A stretch of DNA of 64,000 nucleotides, taken from the NCBI GenBank assembly GCA_964533935.1, contig CAZHOG010000005.1, forward strand, positions 25,373-89,372, given 5' to 3'. Position numbers and translations under genes: made by a program. Of the stretch, positions 24,807-32,376 are shown in pieces; position 1 is the first letter of the stretch; every line of letters begins with the position of its first letter. The DNA comes from RUG14121 sp964533935. Its GTDB lineage: Bacteria > Bacillota_I > Bacilli_A > RF39 > UBA660. A model generated the notes under the pieces. The model had not been told where the DNA came from. It did not search any database and saw only the letters and a list, made by a program, of their open reading frames with translations.

Positions 24807-25342
24807 GCTTCTAAAGAGTCCATATAATTATCTCTATCTGTGTCTTTAACAATTTTTTTTAGAGGTTGATTAGTATTAAGAGAAAGAATTTTATTTAACT
24901 TATCTTTTATTTTAATTATTCTTTCAGCCGCTATTTTAATATCTGTAGCTTGACCCTCAGCTCCACCAAGAGGTTGATGAATCATTACTTCACTATTAGA
25001 AAGAGCATATCTTTTGCCTTTTTTTCCACAGGATAATAAGAATGCTGCCATACTAGCTGCCATTCCAATTACTATAGTTTTAACATCACTTTTAATATAA
25101 TTCATTGTGTCATAAATAGCCATACCTGATGTTACACTACCTCCTGGTGAATTAATATATATGGAAATATCTTCATTATTTAAAGAATCTAAATATAATA
25201 ATTCAGAGATAATAATATTTGAACTAGCATCGTTAATTTCTCCAGTAATAAAAATAATTCGATCTTGTAGTAGTCGGGAATACAAATCAAATGCATATTC
25301 CTTATCATATGTTTTTTCTATTATTGTTGGAATTATATTCAT
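24773..25342 (-). CDS. clpP: ATP-dependent Clp protease proteolytic subunit
   Basis: The 189-residue serine peptidase forms the ClpP barrel. S97 (GMAASMAAFLL), H122 (EVMIHQPLGGAEG) and the later Asp (DTDRDNYM) form the triad. It ends four bases inside whiA on the opposite strand. The CIRCE-controlled ClpB homologue at 45 kb cannot partner it; ClpX or ClpC must be elsewhere. ATG follows GGTGATTTT on the minus strand. Confidence 0.96.
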   Translation of the reverse strand: MNIIPTIIEKTYDKEYAFDLYSRLLQDRIIFITGEINDASSNIIISELLYLDSLNNEDISIYINSPGGSVTSGMAIYDTMNYIKSDVKTIVIGMAASMAAFLLSCGKKGKRYALSNSEVMIHQPLGGAEGQATDIKIAAERIIKIKDKLNKILSLNTNQPLKKIVKDTDRDNYMDSLEAKKYGLIDEIL

Positions 25343-25445
25343 AAAATCACCTAATAATATAATAGTTAAAAATAAAGATTTTTATTCAATTAATTATCGA
25401 CAAAAAATATAGATTATTAAAACTATAATTATTTTGGTGATTATA

Positions 25446-25625
25446 GTGAAAGTAAAAGTGTTTGATGAAAATCATGAAAAGGATTTAGAAAATAGTATTA
25501 ATGATTTTCTATGTAGTACAACTTGTGATATAATAGATATCAAGTATCAGGTAGCTATTTCTCTTTTTGGAGAAGAACAAATTTATTGTTTTACAGCGAT
25601 GATAATATATGTAAATAAAGAATGA
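25446..25625 (+). CDS. sporulation protein Cse60-like
   Basis: This small 59-residue protein reads MKVKVFDENHEKDLENSIND at its start, then has DIIDIKYQVAIS and EEQIYCFTAMIIY, which match the Cse60 family, a sigma-E-dependent protein of unknown role in Bacillus. GTG 25446 is chosen because GGTGAT (25436-25441) precedes it and the family starts at this point. TATAAT at 25424 gives a near-leaderless mRNA. It is the second sporulation-linked gene here after gerQ. Confidence 0.75.
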   Translation: MKVKVFDENHEKDLENSINDFLCSTTCDIIDIKYQVAISLFGEEQIYCFTAMIIYVNKE

Positions 25626-25635
25626 GTTGATCAGT

Positions 25636-27267
25636 ATGAAAAAAAGTTCATTTATTGAAGGAACATTAATTGCAACACTTTCCATTATTTTTGTTAAAAT
25701 TCTTGGAATGTTATATGTAATTCCTTTTTATGCAACTGTTGGTGTTTTAGGTTCAGCATTATATGCATATGCCTATAATATTTATATAATATTTTTAGAT
25801 ATTTCATCAGCGGGATTACCAACAGCAATATCAAAGATTATTAATGAATATAATACACTTGGCCAAATGGATGCAAAAATGCGTGCATATGAAATAGGCA
25901 AAAAAATGATTTCATTAGTTTCAATAATGGTTTTTATAATTTTATTTGTTTTTGCTAAACCAATTGCGACAATGATTATTGGAGAAATAAAAGGTGGAAA
26001 TACGATAGCTGATGTAGCATTTGTAATAAGATGTGTTTCATTTGCTATATTAGTAGTCCCTTATTTATCTGTTACAAAAGGATTTTTACAAGGACATAAA
26101 ATAATTAATGTTTCTTCTATCAGTCAAATAATTGAACAAGTTGTAAGAATAACAATTATATTAGGTGGTAGTTATTTAGGAGTTAATGTATTGCATTTAT
26201 CAATGAGAAATACTATTGGTATTGCAGTATTTAGTGCTTTTGTTGCTGGATTATCTGCAATGTTATATATATTTGCTAATTTCAGAAAACATCGTAAAGA
26301 ATTAGGATTTGAAGAAAAATATAAAAAAGATAAAGTTACTAACAAAGAAATTATTAAAAAAATTATTACGTATGCAATACCATTTATTATTATTGATATA
26401 GCCGTGTCAATTTATAATTTTATTGATATGGTATTGATAATGCACACACTAAATTATTTAGATTTAGATGCCAAAACAATAGAATTTACTGCAACAGCTA
26501 TTACAACATGGTCTGCTAAAATAGGAATGATAGTAAATTCAGTTGCTATGGGAATGAGTGTAAGTTTAATTCCTACAATAGTTAGTGCCTTTACTTTAAA
26601 AAATTGGAAAGAAGTTAATAATAAATTAAATAAAGCTTTACAATTAATACTAATTTCTTCTGTTCCAATGGTAGTTGGATTATCCCTATTATCAAAACCA
26701 GTTTGGTCAATATTCTATGGTTATAATTTTAATGGAACTATTATATTAGCTGCGCATATTTTTACATCATTATTCTTTAATATATATGTAGTAACATCAT
26801 CAACTCTTCAAAGTGTTAATAAATTTAAAGCAGTTTATATGAGTACATTGACTGGTTTTATAACTAATGCTTTATTAGATGTTCCTTTAATGTTATTATT
26901 TAATACATTGGGATTAAAACCATATTTAGGAGCTATTTTAGCTACTTGTATAGGATACTTCTTATCAGTTATAATAGCACTTACAATTCTAAAAAAAGAG
27001 CATAAATTAAGTTATAAATCAACTTATAAAGCACTTGGTAAAATATTGATTTCAACTTTAGTTATGATATTCATTGTTCTAATATTAAAAGCATTAATAC
27101 CATTGAATGTTAATAGTAAATTAATGTGTATATTATATGTATCAGTAATTTCAATAGTTGGTGCAATAGTTTATGCCTTTGTTGGAGTAAAAACTAAATT
27201 ATTTGAAGATGTATTTGGAAATACATATATGAATAAAATAAAAAGAAAGCTTATCCGTAAAGGATAA
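25636..27267 (+). CDS. MurJ/SpoVB-type oligosaccharide flippase (MOP family)
   Basis: The 543-residue product has about 14 membrane segments throughout. The N-terminus (KKSSFIEGTLIATLSIIF, LGMLYVIPFYATVG) and ALYAYAYNIYIIFLDISSAGLP follow the YtgP (Bacillus MurJ)/SpoVB subfamily, which moves lipid-linked cell-wall precursors across the membrane. Separating MurJ function from SpoVB or polysaccharide export is not possible by sequence alone. ATG 25636 lies 11 bases after Cse60 with a poor GAGTTGAT site, suggesting coupling. Confidence 0.82.
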   Translation: MKKSSFIEGTLIATLSIIFVKILGMLYVIPFYATVGVLGSALYAYAYNIYIIFLDISSAGLPTAISKIINEYNTLGQMDAKMRAYEIGKKMISLVSIMVFIILFVFAKPIATMIIGEIKGGNTIADVAFVIRCVSFAILVVPYLSVTKGFLQGHKIINVSSISQIIEQVVRITIILGGSYLGVNVLHLSMRNTIGIAVFSAFVAGLSAMLYIFANFRKHRKELGFEEKYKKDKVTNKEIIKKIITYAIPFIIIDIAVSIYNFIDMVLIMHTLNYLDLDAKTIEFTATAITTWSAKIGMIVNSVAMGMSVSLIPTIVSAFTLKNWKEVNNKLNKALQLILISSVPMVVGLSLLSKPVWSIFYGYNFNGTIILAAHIFTSLFFNIYVVTSSTLQSVNKFKAVYMSTLTGFITNALLDVPLMLLFNTLGLKPYLGAILATCIGYFLSVIIALTILKKEHKLSYKSTYKALGKILISTLVMIFIVLILKALIPLNVNSKLMCILYVSVISIVGAIVYAFVGVKTKLFEDVFGNTYMNKIKRKLIRKG

Positions 27268-27270
27268 GCT
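27237..27270 (-). terminator. minus-strand terminator
   Basis: AGCTTATCC and GGATAAGCT form a perfect 9-bp stem around a 5-base loop. T-rich sequence follows only when read on the minus strand, so it terminates the small minus-strand gene although it lies in the end of the flippase gene. Confidence 0.7.
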
Positions 27271-27574
27271 AAACCATATACATATTTGTAGTATTCTCAA
27301 AACTTTCTGTTGAAGTTACATTACTAGTTTCAAGTTTTGTAAGTCTACTATCAATTCTATTTAATTGTCTTTCAATTTTGGAAATTCTTGATTCAATGTC
27401 ATTAGTATCATAACCATTTGTATTTGGCATTCCATATCCTGGACCTGCATAAAATGATTGATTATATTGTCCAGATTGAACAGGCATCATGTTATTTGGA
27501 ACCATATTATTTGGCATATAGTTTCCATATGAATAAGAGGCTTCGTTAAAGAAAGAATTACGGTCCTTTTTCAT
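27269..27574 (-). CDS. small coiled-coil protein with MYMV C-terminus, unknown function
   Basis: I cannot assign a function to this 101-residue product. The first two thirds are low complexity (Asn, Met, Gly, Tyr, Pro), followed by a short predicted coiled coil (about 60-82: SRISKIERQLNRIDSRLTKL) and a hydrophobic end NMYMV. Its composition is reminiscent of spore-coat or surface-associated small proteins. The start at 27574 is preferred because AAGGAG lies 9 bases upstream; an ATG at 27583 abuts that site with no spacing. Confidence 0.65.
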   Translation of the reverse strand: MKKDRNSFFNEASYSYGNYMPNNMVPNNMMPVQSGQYNQSFYAGPGYGMPNTNGYDTNDIESRISKIERQLNRIDSRLTKLETSNVTSTESFENTTNMYMV

Positions 27575-27628
27575 TATTTCCATCTCCTTAATTTTATTAT
27601 ATGAAAAGTATAGAAAGTAGTGATAAAA

Positions 27629-28258
27629 ATGCGTTTAAGAAATGTAAAAAATGCCCAAGAAATTTTAGATAATAGTTCTTATGTAATTAAAGAACCAGAA
27701 AAATATAAAGGTAAGTTTAATGAATTATTTAATAATGATAATCCTATTTGCTTAGAAATTGGCATGGGAAAAGGTAAATTCATTACTACATTAGCTCTTG
27801 AAAATCCAAATATTAATTATATTGGCCTTGAAAAATATCAAAGTGTTCTAGTTAGAGGAGTTCAAAAAGCTGATGAAATGGAAATCCCTAATTTAAAATT
27901 AATTTGTTATGACGCAAAAGAATTAGCAAATGTATTTGATCATGAAATAGATACTATATATTTAAATTTTTCAGATCCATGGCCTAAAAATAGACATTCA
28001 GATAGAAGATTAACAAGTCATATATTTTTAAGTGTATATGATAATATATTTAAAAATCAAAAAAAGATTATTCAAAAAACCGACAATATAATTTTATTTG
28101 CATCTTCATTATCTTCTTTAAGTACTTATGGTTATACATTAGAAGAAGTATCTTTAGATTTACATAATACAGATATTCATAATATTGAAACTGAATATGA
28201 AGATAAATTTAGTAATAAAGGATTTAAAATTAATTATTTAAAAGCAACAAAAGATTAA
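27629..28258 (+). CDS. trmB: tRNA (guanine46-N7)-methyltransferase
   Basis: The 209-residue Rossmann-fold methyltransferase makes m7G46 in tRNA. It starts MRLRNVKNA and has the SAM motif LEIGMGKGKFI, YIGLEKYQ and the TrmB signature NFSDPWPKNRHSDRRLTS. ATG 27629 fits the family start; the GTG nine bases earlier lies in the ribosome binding site. Confidence 0.96.
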   Translation: MRLRNVKNAQEILDNSSYVIKEPEKYKGKFNELFNNDNPICLEIGMGKGKFITTLALENPNINYIGLEKYQSVLVRGVQKADEMEIPNLKLICYDAKELANVFDHEIDTIYLNFSDPWPKNRHSDRRLTSHIFLSVYDNIFKNQKKIIQKTDNIILFASSLSSLSTYGYTLEEVSLDLHNTDIHNIETEYEDKFSNKGFKINYLKATKD

Positions 28259-28273
28259 AAAGTTGCTTTTTTT
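28240..28273 (+). terminator. intrinsic terminator after trmB
   Basis: AAAAGCAAC pairs with GTTGCTTTT around a 13-base loop and is followed by T residues. Confidence 0.75.
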
Positions 28274-28297
28274 ATGAAATGATGTATAATATTCCGA

Positions 28298-28918
28298 GTG
28301 AAAAAGGGAGCTATTATAAACAAAAAGAATTTTATTAAAAGTATTTATCCATATTTATTATCTGGTTGCATATTAACAGGTGGTTTTAAACTTTCAACAG
28401 GTCATTTACCATTTTATGTTGACAAAGATAAACTAAATAGAGAAATTGATATAAACTATGAAAATGATATAACATATTTACTTAATAAAGATTATATTGA
28501 CAAAGATTCTATATTACCAAATAAATTATCTATATACGAATCATGGAATGAAAAAGAAGATGGCAGTTATTATCGTTATGTTAATGTATATGATTTAACT
28601 GGTGTTTCTCAAGATGATTATTTAAATTTAATTAATGGTGACAAAGAAATATTATCTGGAATAGAAAATTCTAAAATTACTCATTTAGAAACATCTTCAA
28701 CCAAACCAGAATCACTTACTAAATATAAAGCTATATTTCGATTTGTTAGTGAAAATGATTACATATATGTTAAAGAATCAAGTTTTCAAAACGTTATGGA
28801 AACTTTAGATTTTTTAAAACTATTATTATCTACTACAGCATTAATATTTTTAATAAGATCTAATAATATAGCCTTAAACGAAAATAACAAAGATATAATG
28901 AAAAAAATATTAAAATAA
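28298..28918 (+). CDS. two-membrane-segment protein of unknown function; start uncertain (GTG 28298 or ATA 28316)
   Basis: The product (206 residues from GTG) has an N-terminal hydrophobic segment (YPYLLSGCILTGGF), an extracytoplasmic Lys/Asp-rich domain of about 130 residues, and a C-terminal membrane segment (LLLSTTALIFLIRS). I do not recognise the family. The -10 TATAAT (28285-28290) predicts an mRNA start at about 28297, which would make GTG 28298 leaderless. AAAAAGGGAG (28301-28310) would instead serve ATA 28316, giving MNKKNFIKS. This is the second possible ATA start in the window. Confidence 0.6.
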   Translation: MKKGAIINKKNFIKSIYPYLLSGCILTGGFKLSTGHLPFYVDKDKLNREIDINYENDITYLLNKDYIDKDSILPNKLSIYESWNEKEDGSYYRYVNVYDLTGVSQDDYLNLINGDKEILSGIENSKITHLETSSTKPESLTKYKAIFRFVSENDYIYVKESSFQNVMETLDFLKLLLSTTALIFLIRSNNIALNENNKDIMKKILK

Positions 28919-28958
28919 ACTTGCAAATATAAACTATTTATGATTAAATATAAGTATC

Positions 28959-28975
28959 AACACGAAAGTGTTTTT
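28959..28975 (+). terminator. weak hairpin, possible terminator
   Basis: AACAC-GAAA-GTGTT followed by TTTATTTT. The stem is only 5 bp, so termination is uncertain; it could instead be a leader hairpin of secE. Confidence 0.4.
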
Positions 28976-29006
28976 ATTTTGGATTTTTTTAACGGGGTGA
29001 ATAATA

Positions 29007-29300
29007 ATGACAAAGAAAAAAGAAGAAATTAAAGAAACAAATAATATGATTGAAAAAGTAGAAGATACTAAGATCACAAAAGAAAAGAAAGTAAAAAAGA
29101 ATAAGGTTAAAAAGGAAAAGAAACCTAAGAAACCAAGTTATATTAAAGAAGTAAGAACTGAAATGAAAAAAGTAAGTTGGCCTACTAAAAAAGAAGTATT
29201 AAAATATACTTTTGCAACAATAGTTTTTTGCTTAGTAGTATGTGGATTTTTCCAACTACTTAATTTAGGATTATCTTTATTAAAGGGGATGTTTGAATAA
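29007..29300 (+). CDS. secE: preprotein translocase subunit SecE
   Basis: The 97-residue product has the C-terminal SecE core (about 45-97: EVRTEMKKVSWPTKKEVLKYT followed by one membrane segment). About 45 residues precede it and are extremely Lys/Glu-rich, longer than in the minimal Bacillus SecE. It overlaps nusG by one base. Confidence 0.94.
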   Translation: MTKKKEEIKETNNMIEKVEDTKITKEKKVKKNKVKKEKKPKKPSYIKEVRTEMKKVSWPTKKEVLKYTFATIVFCLVVCGFFQLLNLGLSLLKGMFE

Positions 29301-29836
29301 TGGAAAACGAAAAATTATGGTATGTAGTTAACACTTATAGTGGACATGAAAGTAAAGTTAAGGAAAAATTAGAATCTAAAGTTGAATCTATGGATATGCA
29401 AGATAACATTTTTAGAGTAATAGTTCCAGAAACTACTGAAATTGAAATTAAAGATGGTGTTAAAAAAGAAAAAACTAAAAAAATGTTTCCAGGATATATT
29501 CTTGTTGAAATGATTATGAGTGATGAAGCATGGTATATAGTTCGTAATACTCCAGGAGTAACTGGATTTATTGGTTCTTCAGGAAGAGGAGCTAAACCAA
29601 CACCACTTCCACCACAAGAAATTGATCGTGTTTTATCAACTATGGGTATGAGCAGAATTGATATTGATTCAGAAATGAATGTTGGAGATACTGTAAATAT
29701 TGTTGATGGACCATTCAAAGGAATGACTGGTAGAGTAGATTCTATTGATCAAGATAATAATAGATTAAATGTATTAATTGATTTATTTGGTCAAGAAACT
29801 CCAGTTGAAGTAGAATTATTCCAAGTTAACAAATAA
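29300..29836 (+). CDS. nusG: transcription termination/antitermination protein NusG
   Basis: The 178-residue product has an NGN domain (about 1-115: WYVVNTYSGHESKVKEKLES, MFPGYILVEM, NTPGVTGFIGSSG) and a C-terminal KOW domain (about 125-178: GDTVNIVDGPFKGMTGRVD). It is complete. It follows secE as usual but is separated from rplK by 23 kb. Confidence 0.97.
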   Translation: MENEKLWYVVNTYSGHESKVKEKLESKVESMDMQDNIFRVIVPETTEIEIKDGVKKEKTKKMFPGYILVEMIMSDEAWYIVRNTPGVTGFIGSSGRGAKPTPLPPQEIDRVLSTMGMSRIDIDSEMNVGDTVNIVDGPFKGMTGRVDSIDQDNNRLNVLIDLFGQETPVEVELFQVNK

Positions 29837-29848
29837 TAAAAATAATGT

Positions 29849-29876
29849 AAAGCATATAATTTTATATGCTTTTTTT
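29849..29876 (+). terminator. intrinsic terminator after nusG
   Basis: AAAGCATATAA and TTATATGCTTT pair around TT and are followed by a T run. Confidence 0.8.
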
Positions 29877-29885
29877 ATTATTCTT

Positions 29886-29894
29886 TGGTATACT
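29886..29894 (+). promoter_or_regulatory. extended -10 promoter of the AAA+ gene
   Basis: TGG-TATACT, 24 bases before the start codon and after the nusG terminator. Confidence 0.5.
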
Positions 29895-29917
29895 ATTTTT
29901 AGAATAGGGTGAATAAA

Positions 29918-30841
29918 ATGGAACAGGGAAAAATAAGTATGCTTGAAAAATATGGCGAAAATTTAACAGCAAAGACATATATTACAGATCCAGCCATCGC
30001 TCGTGAAGAGGAAATAAAACAATGTATATTAACTTTATTAACACCTGAAAAAAGTGCTTTATTAGTAGGTAAGCCAGGAATTGGTAAAACTGCTATAGTA
30101 GAAGGTTTAGCATTTCGTATTCAAAGAAAAATGGTTCCAAACGCATTACTTGATTGGGAAATTATAAAATTAAATATTGCAAGTTTAAATGGAACAATTA
30201 ATACAGAAGGCCAAACTGAAAATAGAGTCGATTTATTATTAAAAGAATTAGCTCAAAGATCTAAATTGATATTATTTATTGATGAAACTCATGTATTAAT
30301 TACAAGAGGTGCTGAAAATGGGTTGGACTTAGCTAATATGTTAAAAGCAGGACTAGATAGAGGTACTATAAAAATGATTGGTGCAACTACTACTGAAGAA
30401 TATGAACAATATATTTTAAGAGATAGAGCATTCTTAAGACGTTTCCAAAAAATTGATGTTTTAGAAGCTGATCAACCTACAGTTGTAAAAATATTAATGG
30501 GAACACTTCCTAAATTAGAAAAACAAATTGGTGTAACAGTGAATTATACTGATTTCGTAAAAGAAAGATTTATGAAATTCATTGTTGAGATGACTGATGA
30601 ATATAAAAGAATTTATGAAGTTGCTGCTAGATATCCAGATATTTCATTAACAATATTAGCTAATGCAATGACATATGCACTATTTGATAATGAAACTGAA
30701 GTAAAAACAAAGCATTTTTATAAAGCAGTTTGTAATGCTAGAAATATTTATGAAGATGCAAAGAAAAAAGAAATAGAAAGATTTAAAATTGAATTTTCTG
30801 ATTTAATAAAAGAAGAAAATGTAAATTTAAATGAATATTAA
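29918..30841 (+). CDS. stand-alone Clp-type AAA+ ATPase (ClpB/ClpC D1-like)
   Basis: The 307-residue product aligns with the first AAA+ domain of ClpB/ClpC. MLEKYGENL precedes Walker A GKPGIGKTA (51-59) and EGLAFRI, then come Walker B LILFIDETHVL and sensor GATTTEEYEQYI. The D2 module, N domain, M domain and ClpP-binding loop are all missing, and no broken remainder follows, so this is a genuine single-module protein. It resembles the clpB product at 45 kb. GGGTGA precedes ATG 29918, and a 13-base gap separates it from the dehydrogenase gene. Partner and substrate are unknown. Confidence 0.85.
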   Translation: MEQGKISMLEKYGENLTAKTYITDPAIAREEEIKQCILTLLTPEKSALLVGKPGIGKTAIVEGLAFRIQRKMVPNALLDWEIIKLNIASLNGTINTEGQTENRVDLLLKELAQRSKLILFIDETHVLITRGAENGLDLANMLKAGLDRGTIKMIGATTTEEYEQYILRDRAFLRRFQKIDVLEADQPTVVKILMGTLPKLEKQIGVTVNYTDFVKERFMKFIVEMTDEYKRIYEVAARYPDISLTILANAMTYALFDNETEVKTKHFYKAVCNARNIYEDAKKKEIERFKIEFSDLIKEENVNLNEY

Positions 30842-30854
30842 AGGAGGAGAAGAA

Positions 30855-31928
30855 ATGGAAAAATTAAGAATAGTACAAATTGGTTGTGGAAAAATGAGTA
30901 AATATACAATGCGATATGTATATGAAAAAAATGCAACTATAGCTGGTGCTTTTGATGTAAATGAAAATGTAATCGGTGAAGATATTGGTAAAATTATTGA
31001 GAGCGATGATAAAAATATTATCGTTGAAGATATTAAAAATCTAGATGTTAGATTAAAAGAAATTAAACCTGATGCAGCAATCGTAACTACTATGAGTTTA
31101 ATGTGTGATTTACATGATGTATTAAGAGTATGTGCTCAAAATGGCGTTAATACTGTTACTACTTGTGAAGAAGCATTTTTCTCAAGTAATTCCAATCCAA
31201 GAATATTTAAAGAAATTGATGTTTTAGCAAAAGCAAATAATTGTACAATTACAGGATGTGGTTACCAAGATATTTTCTGGGGTAATTTGATATCAGTTAT
31301 AGCTGGTTCAACACATTCAATTAAAAAAATTAAGGGTTCATCTTCTTATAATGTTGAAGATTATGGTATCGCTTTAGCAAATGCTCATGGTGCTGGATTA
31401 ACATTAGATGAATTTGAAAAAAATATAGCAGTTGTTGATAAGATTTCTGAAGAAGAGCGTCAAGCATTAATTAATGATGGTAAATTTTTACCAAGCTATA
31501 TGTGGAATGTAGTAGGATGGCTTGCAGATAAATTTAAATTAAATATTACTTCTCTAACTCAAGAGTGTATTCCAACTACAAATGAAACTGATCTACATTC
31601 AGATACTTTAGATATGGATATAGTTGCTGGTAATGCTACTGGAATGTGTGCTATTGTTAAAGCAACAACAGAAGAAGGAATAGAAATTGAAGCTGAATGT
31701 ATTGGTAAAGTTTATAATAGTGAAGAATTTGATAAAAATGAATGGACTATTGAAGGCGAACCAAACACAACAGTTACAGTAAATCGTCCTGCAACAGTTG
31801 AATTAACATGTGCTGATATTGTTAATAGAATACCTGATGTCATTAATTCAAAACCTGGATTTGTACCAACAAGTGAATTTGATGATCCAAAATATAGATT
31901 GAATTCTCTAGATACATATATTAAATAA
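30855..31928 (+). CDS. NAD(P)-dependent dehydrogenase, 2,4-diaminopentanoate dehydrogenase-like
   Basis: The 357-residue product has an N-terminal Rossmann domain with IGCGKMS (about 8-14) and a DapB/amine-dehydrogenase-like middle (VNTVTTCEEAFFSS, ITGCGYQDIFWGNLI). This layout matches 2,4-diaminopentanoate dehydrogenase and its relatives, an enzyme of ornithine fermentation. The other ornithine-pathway genes (orr, oraS/oraE, ortA/B) are not present, so the substrate is uncertain. ATG 30855 follows AAGGAGGAGA. Confidence 0.65.
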   Translation: MEKLRIVQIGCGKMSKYTMRYVYEKNATIAGAFDVNENVIGEDIGKIIESDDKNIIVEDIKNLDVRLKEIKPDAAIVTTMSLMCDLHDVLRVCAQNGVNTVTTCEEAFFSSNSNPRIFKEIDVLAKANNCTITGCGYQDIFWGNLISVIAGSTHSIKKIKGSSSYNVEDYGIALANAHGAGLTLDEFEKNIAVVDKISEEERQALINDGKFLPSYMWNVVGWLADKFKLNITSLTQECIPTTNETDLHSDTLDMDIVAGNATGMCAIVKATTEEGIEIEAECIGKVYNSEEFDKNEWTIEGEPNTTVTVNRPATVELTCADIVNRIPDVINSKPGFVPTSEFDDPKYRLNSLDTYIK

Positions 31929-31957
31929 AAAGTAGCTTTATAGCTACTTTTGCCTTT
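31928..31957 (+). terminator. hairpin terminator
   Basis: AAAAGTAGC and GCTACTTTT form a 9-bp stem with a TTTATA loop; the T tract is interrupted (TTTTGCCTTTT). Confidence 0.6.
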
Positions 31958-31980
31958 TGTATTTACTTTTAAATAAATTG

Positions 31981-31989
31981 TGGTAAAAT
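31981..31989 (+). promoter_or_regulatory. extended -10 promoter
   Basis: TGG-TAAAAT; the predicted mRNA start (about 31996) coincides with an upstream ATG, which supports ATG 32014 as the real start of the next gene. Confidence 0.5.
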
Positions 31990-32013
31990 ACTTTTATGCG
32001 TGAGAGTGATGAT

Positions 32014-32358
32014 ATGATTGACGAATTTCAAGAACAACGAGAAATATTAAAAATTTTTTTAGAAAATCATTCAAAATTTTTTTCTAAGAATAAAATTCTT
32101 AGTAAATATGATTTAGAAGAATTAAAAGATAATTTTTGCTCATTAATATATGAAATGGAAGAAGAAGAAGATAATATTTTTTATATACAAGTAATAAATT
32201 ATATTGATGATGAATATCAATATATCTATGAACCAAATAATAATGAATTATCTACTTATAACCATTTAGGAGAAATGTTATATTCAATGACAATAAGTAA
32301 AGAAGTATTATTACCTGAAACAGAACTAACATTAATTAAGACATTACAAAAAGCCTAG
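32014..32358 (+). CDS. small acidic protein of unknown function
   Basis: The 114-residue product is rich in Glu/Asp/Asn, has no membrane segment or signal peptide, and starts MIDEFQEQREILKIFLENHS. I recognise no domain. ATG 32014 is chosen because GAGAGTGAT precedes it and the predicted transcript begins near 31996. It ends in a terminator shared with the convergent LCP gene. Confidence 0.6.
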   Translation: MIDEFQEQREILKIFLENHSKFFSKNKILSKYDLEELKDNFCSLIYEMEEEEDNIFYIQVINYIDDEYQYIYEPNNNELSTYNHLGEMLYSMTISKEVLLPETELTLIKTLQKA

Positions 32359-32376
32359 TAAACTAGACTTTTTTTA
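32348..32376. terminator. bidirectional terminator
   Basis: AAAG-C-CTAGT and ACTAG-A-CTTT pair with one internal mismatch and are flanked by A and T runs, between convergent genes. Confidence 0.65.
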
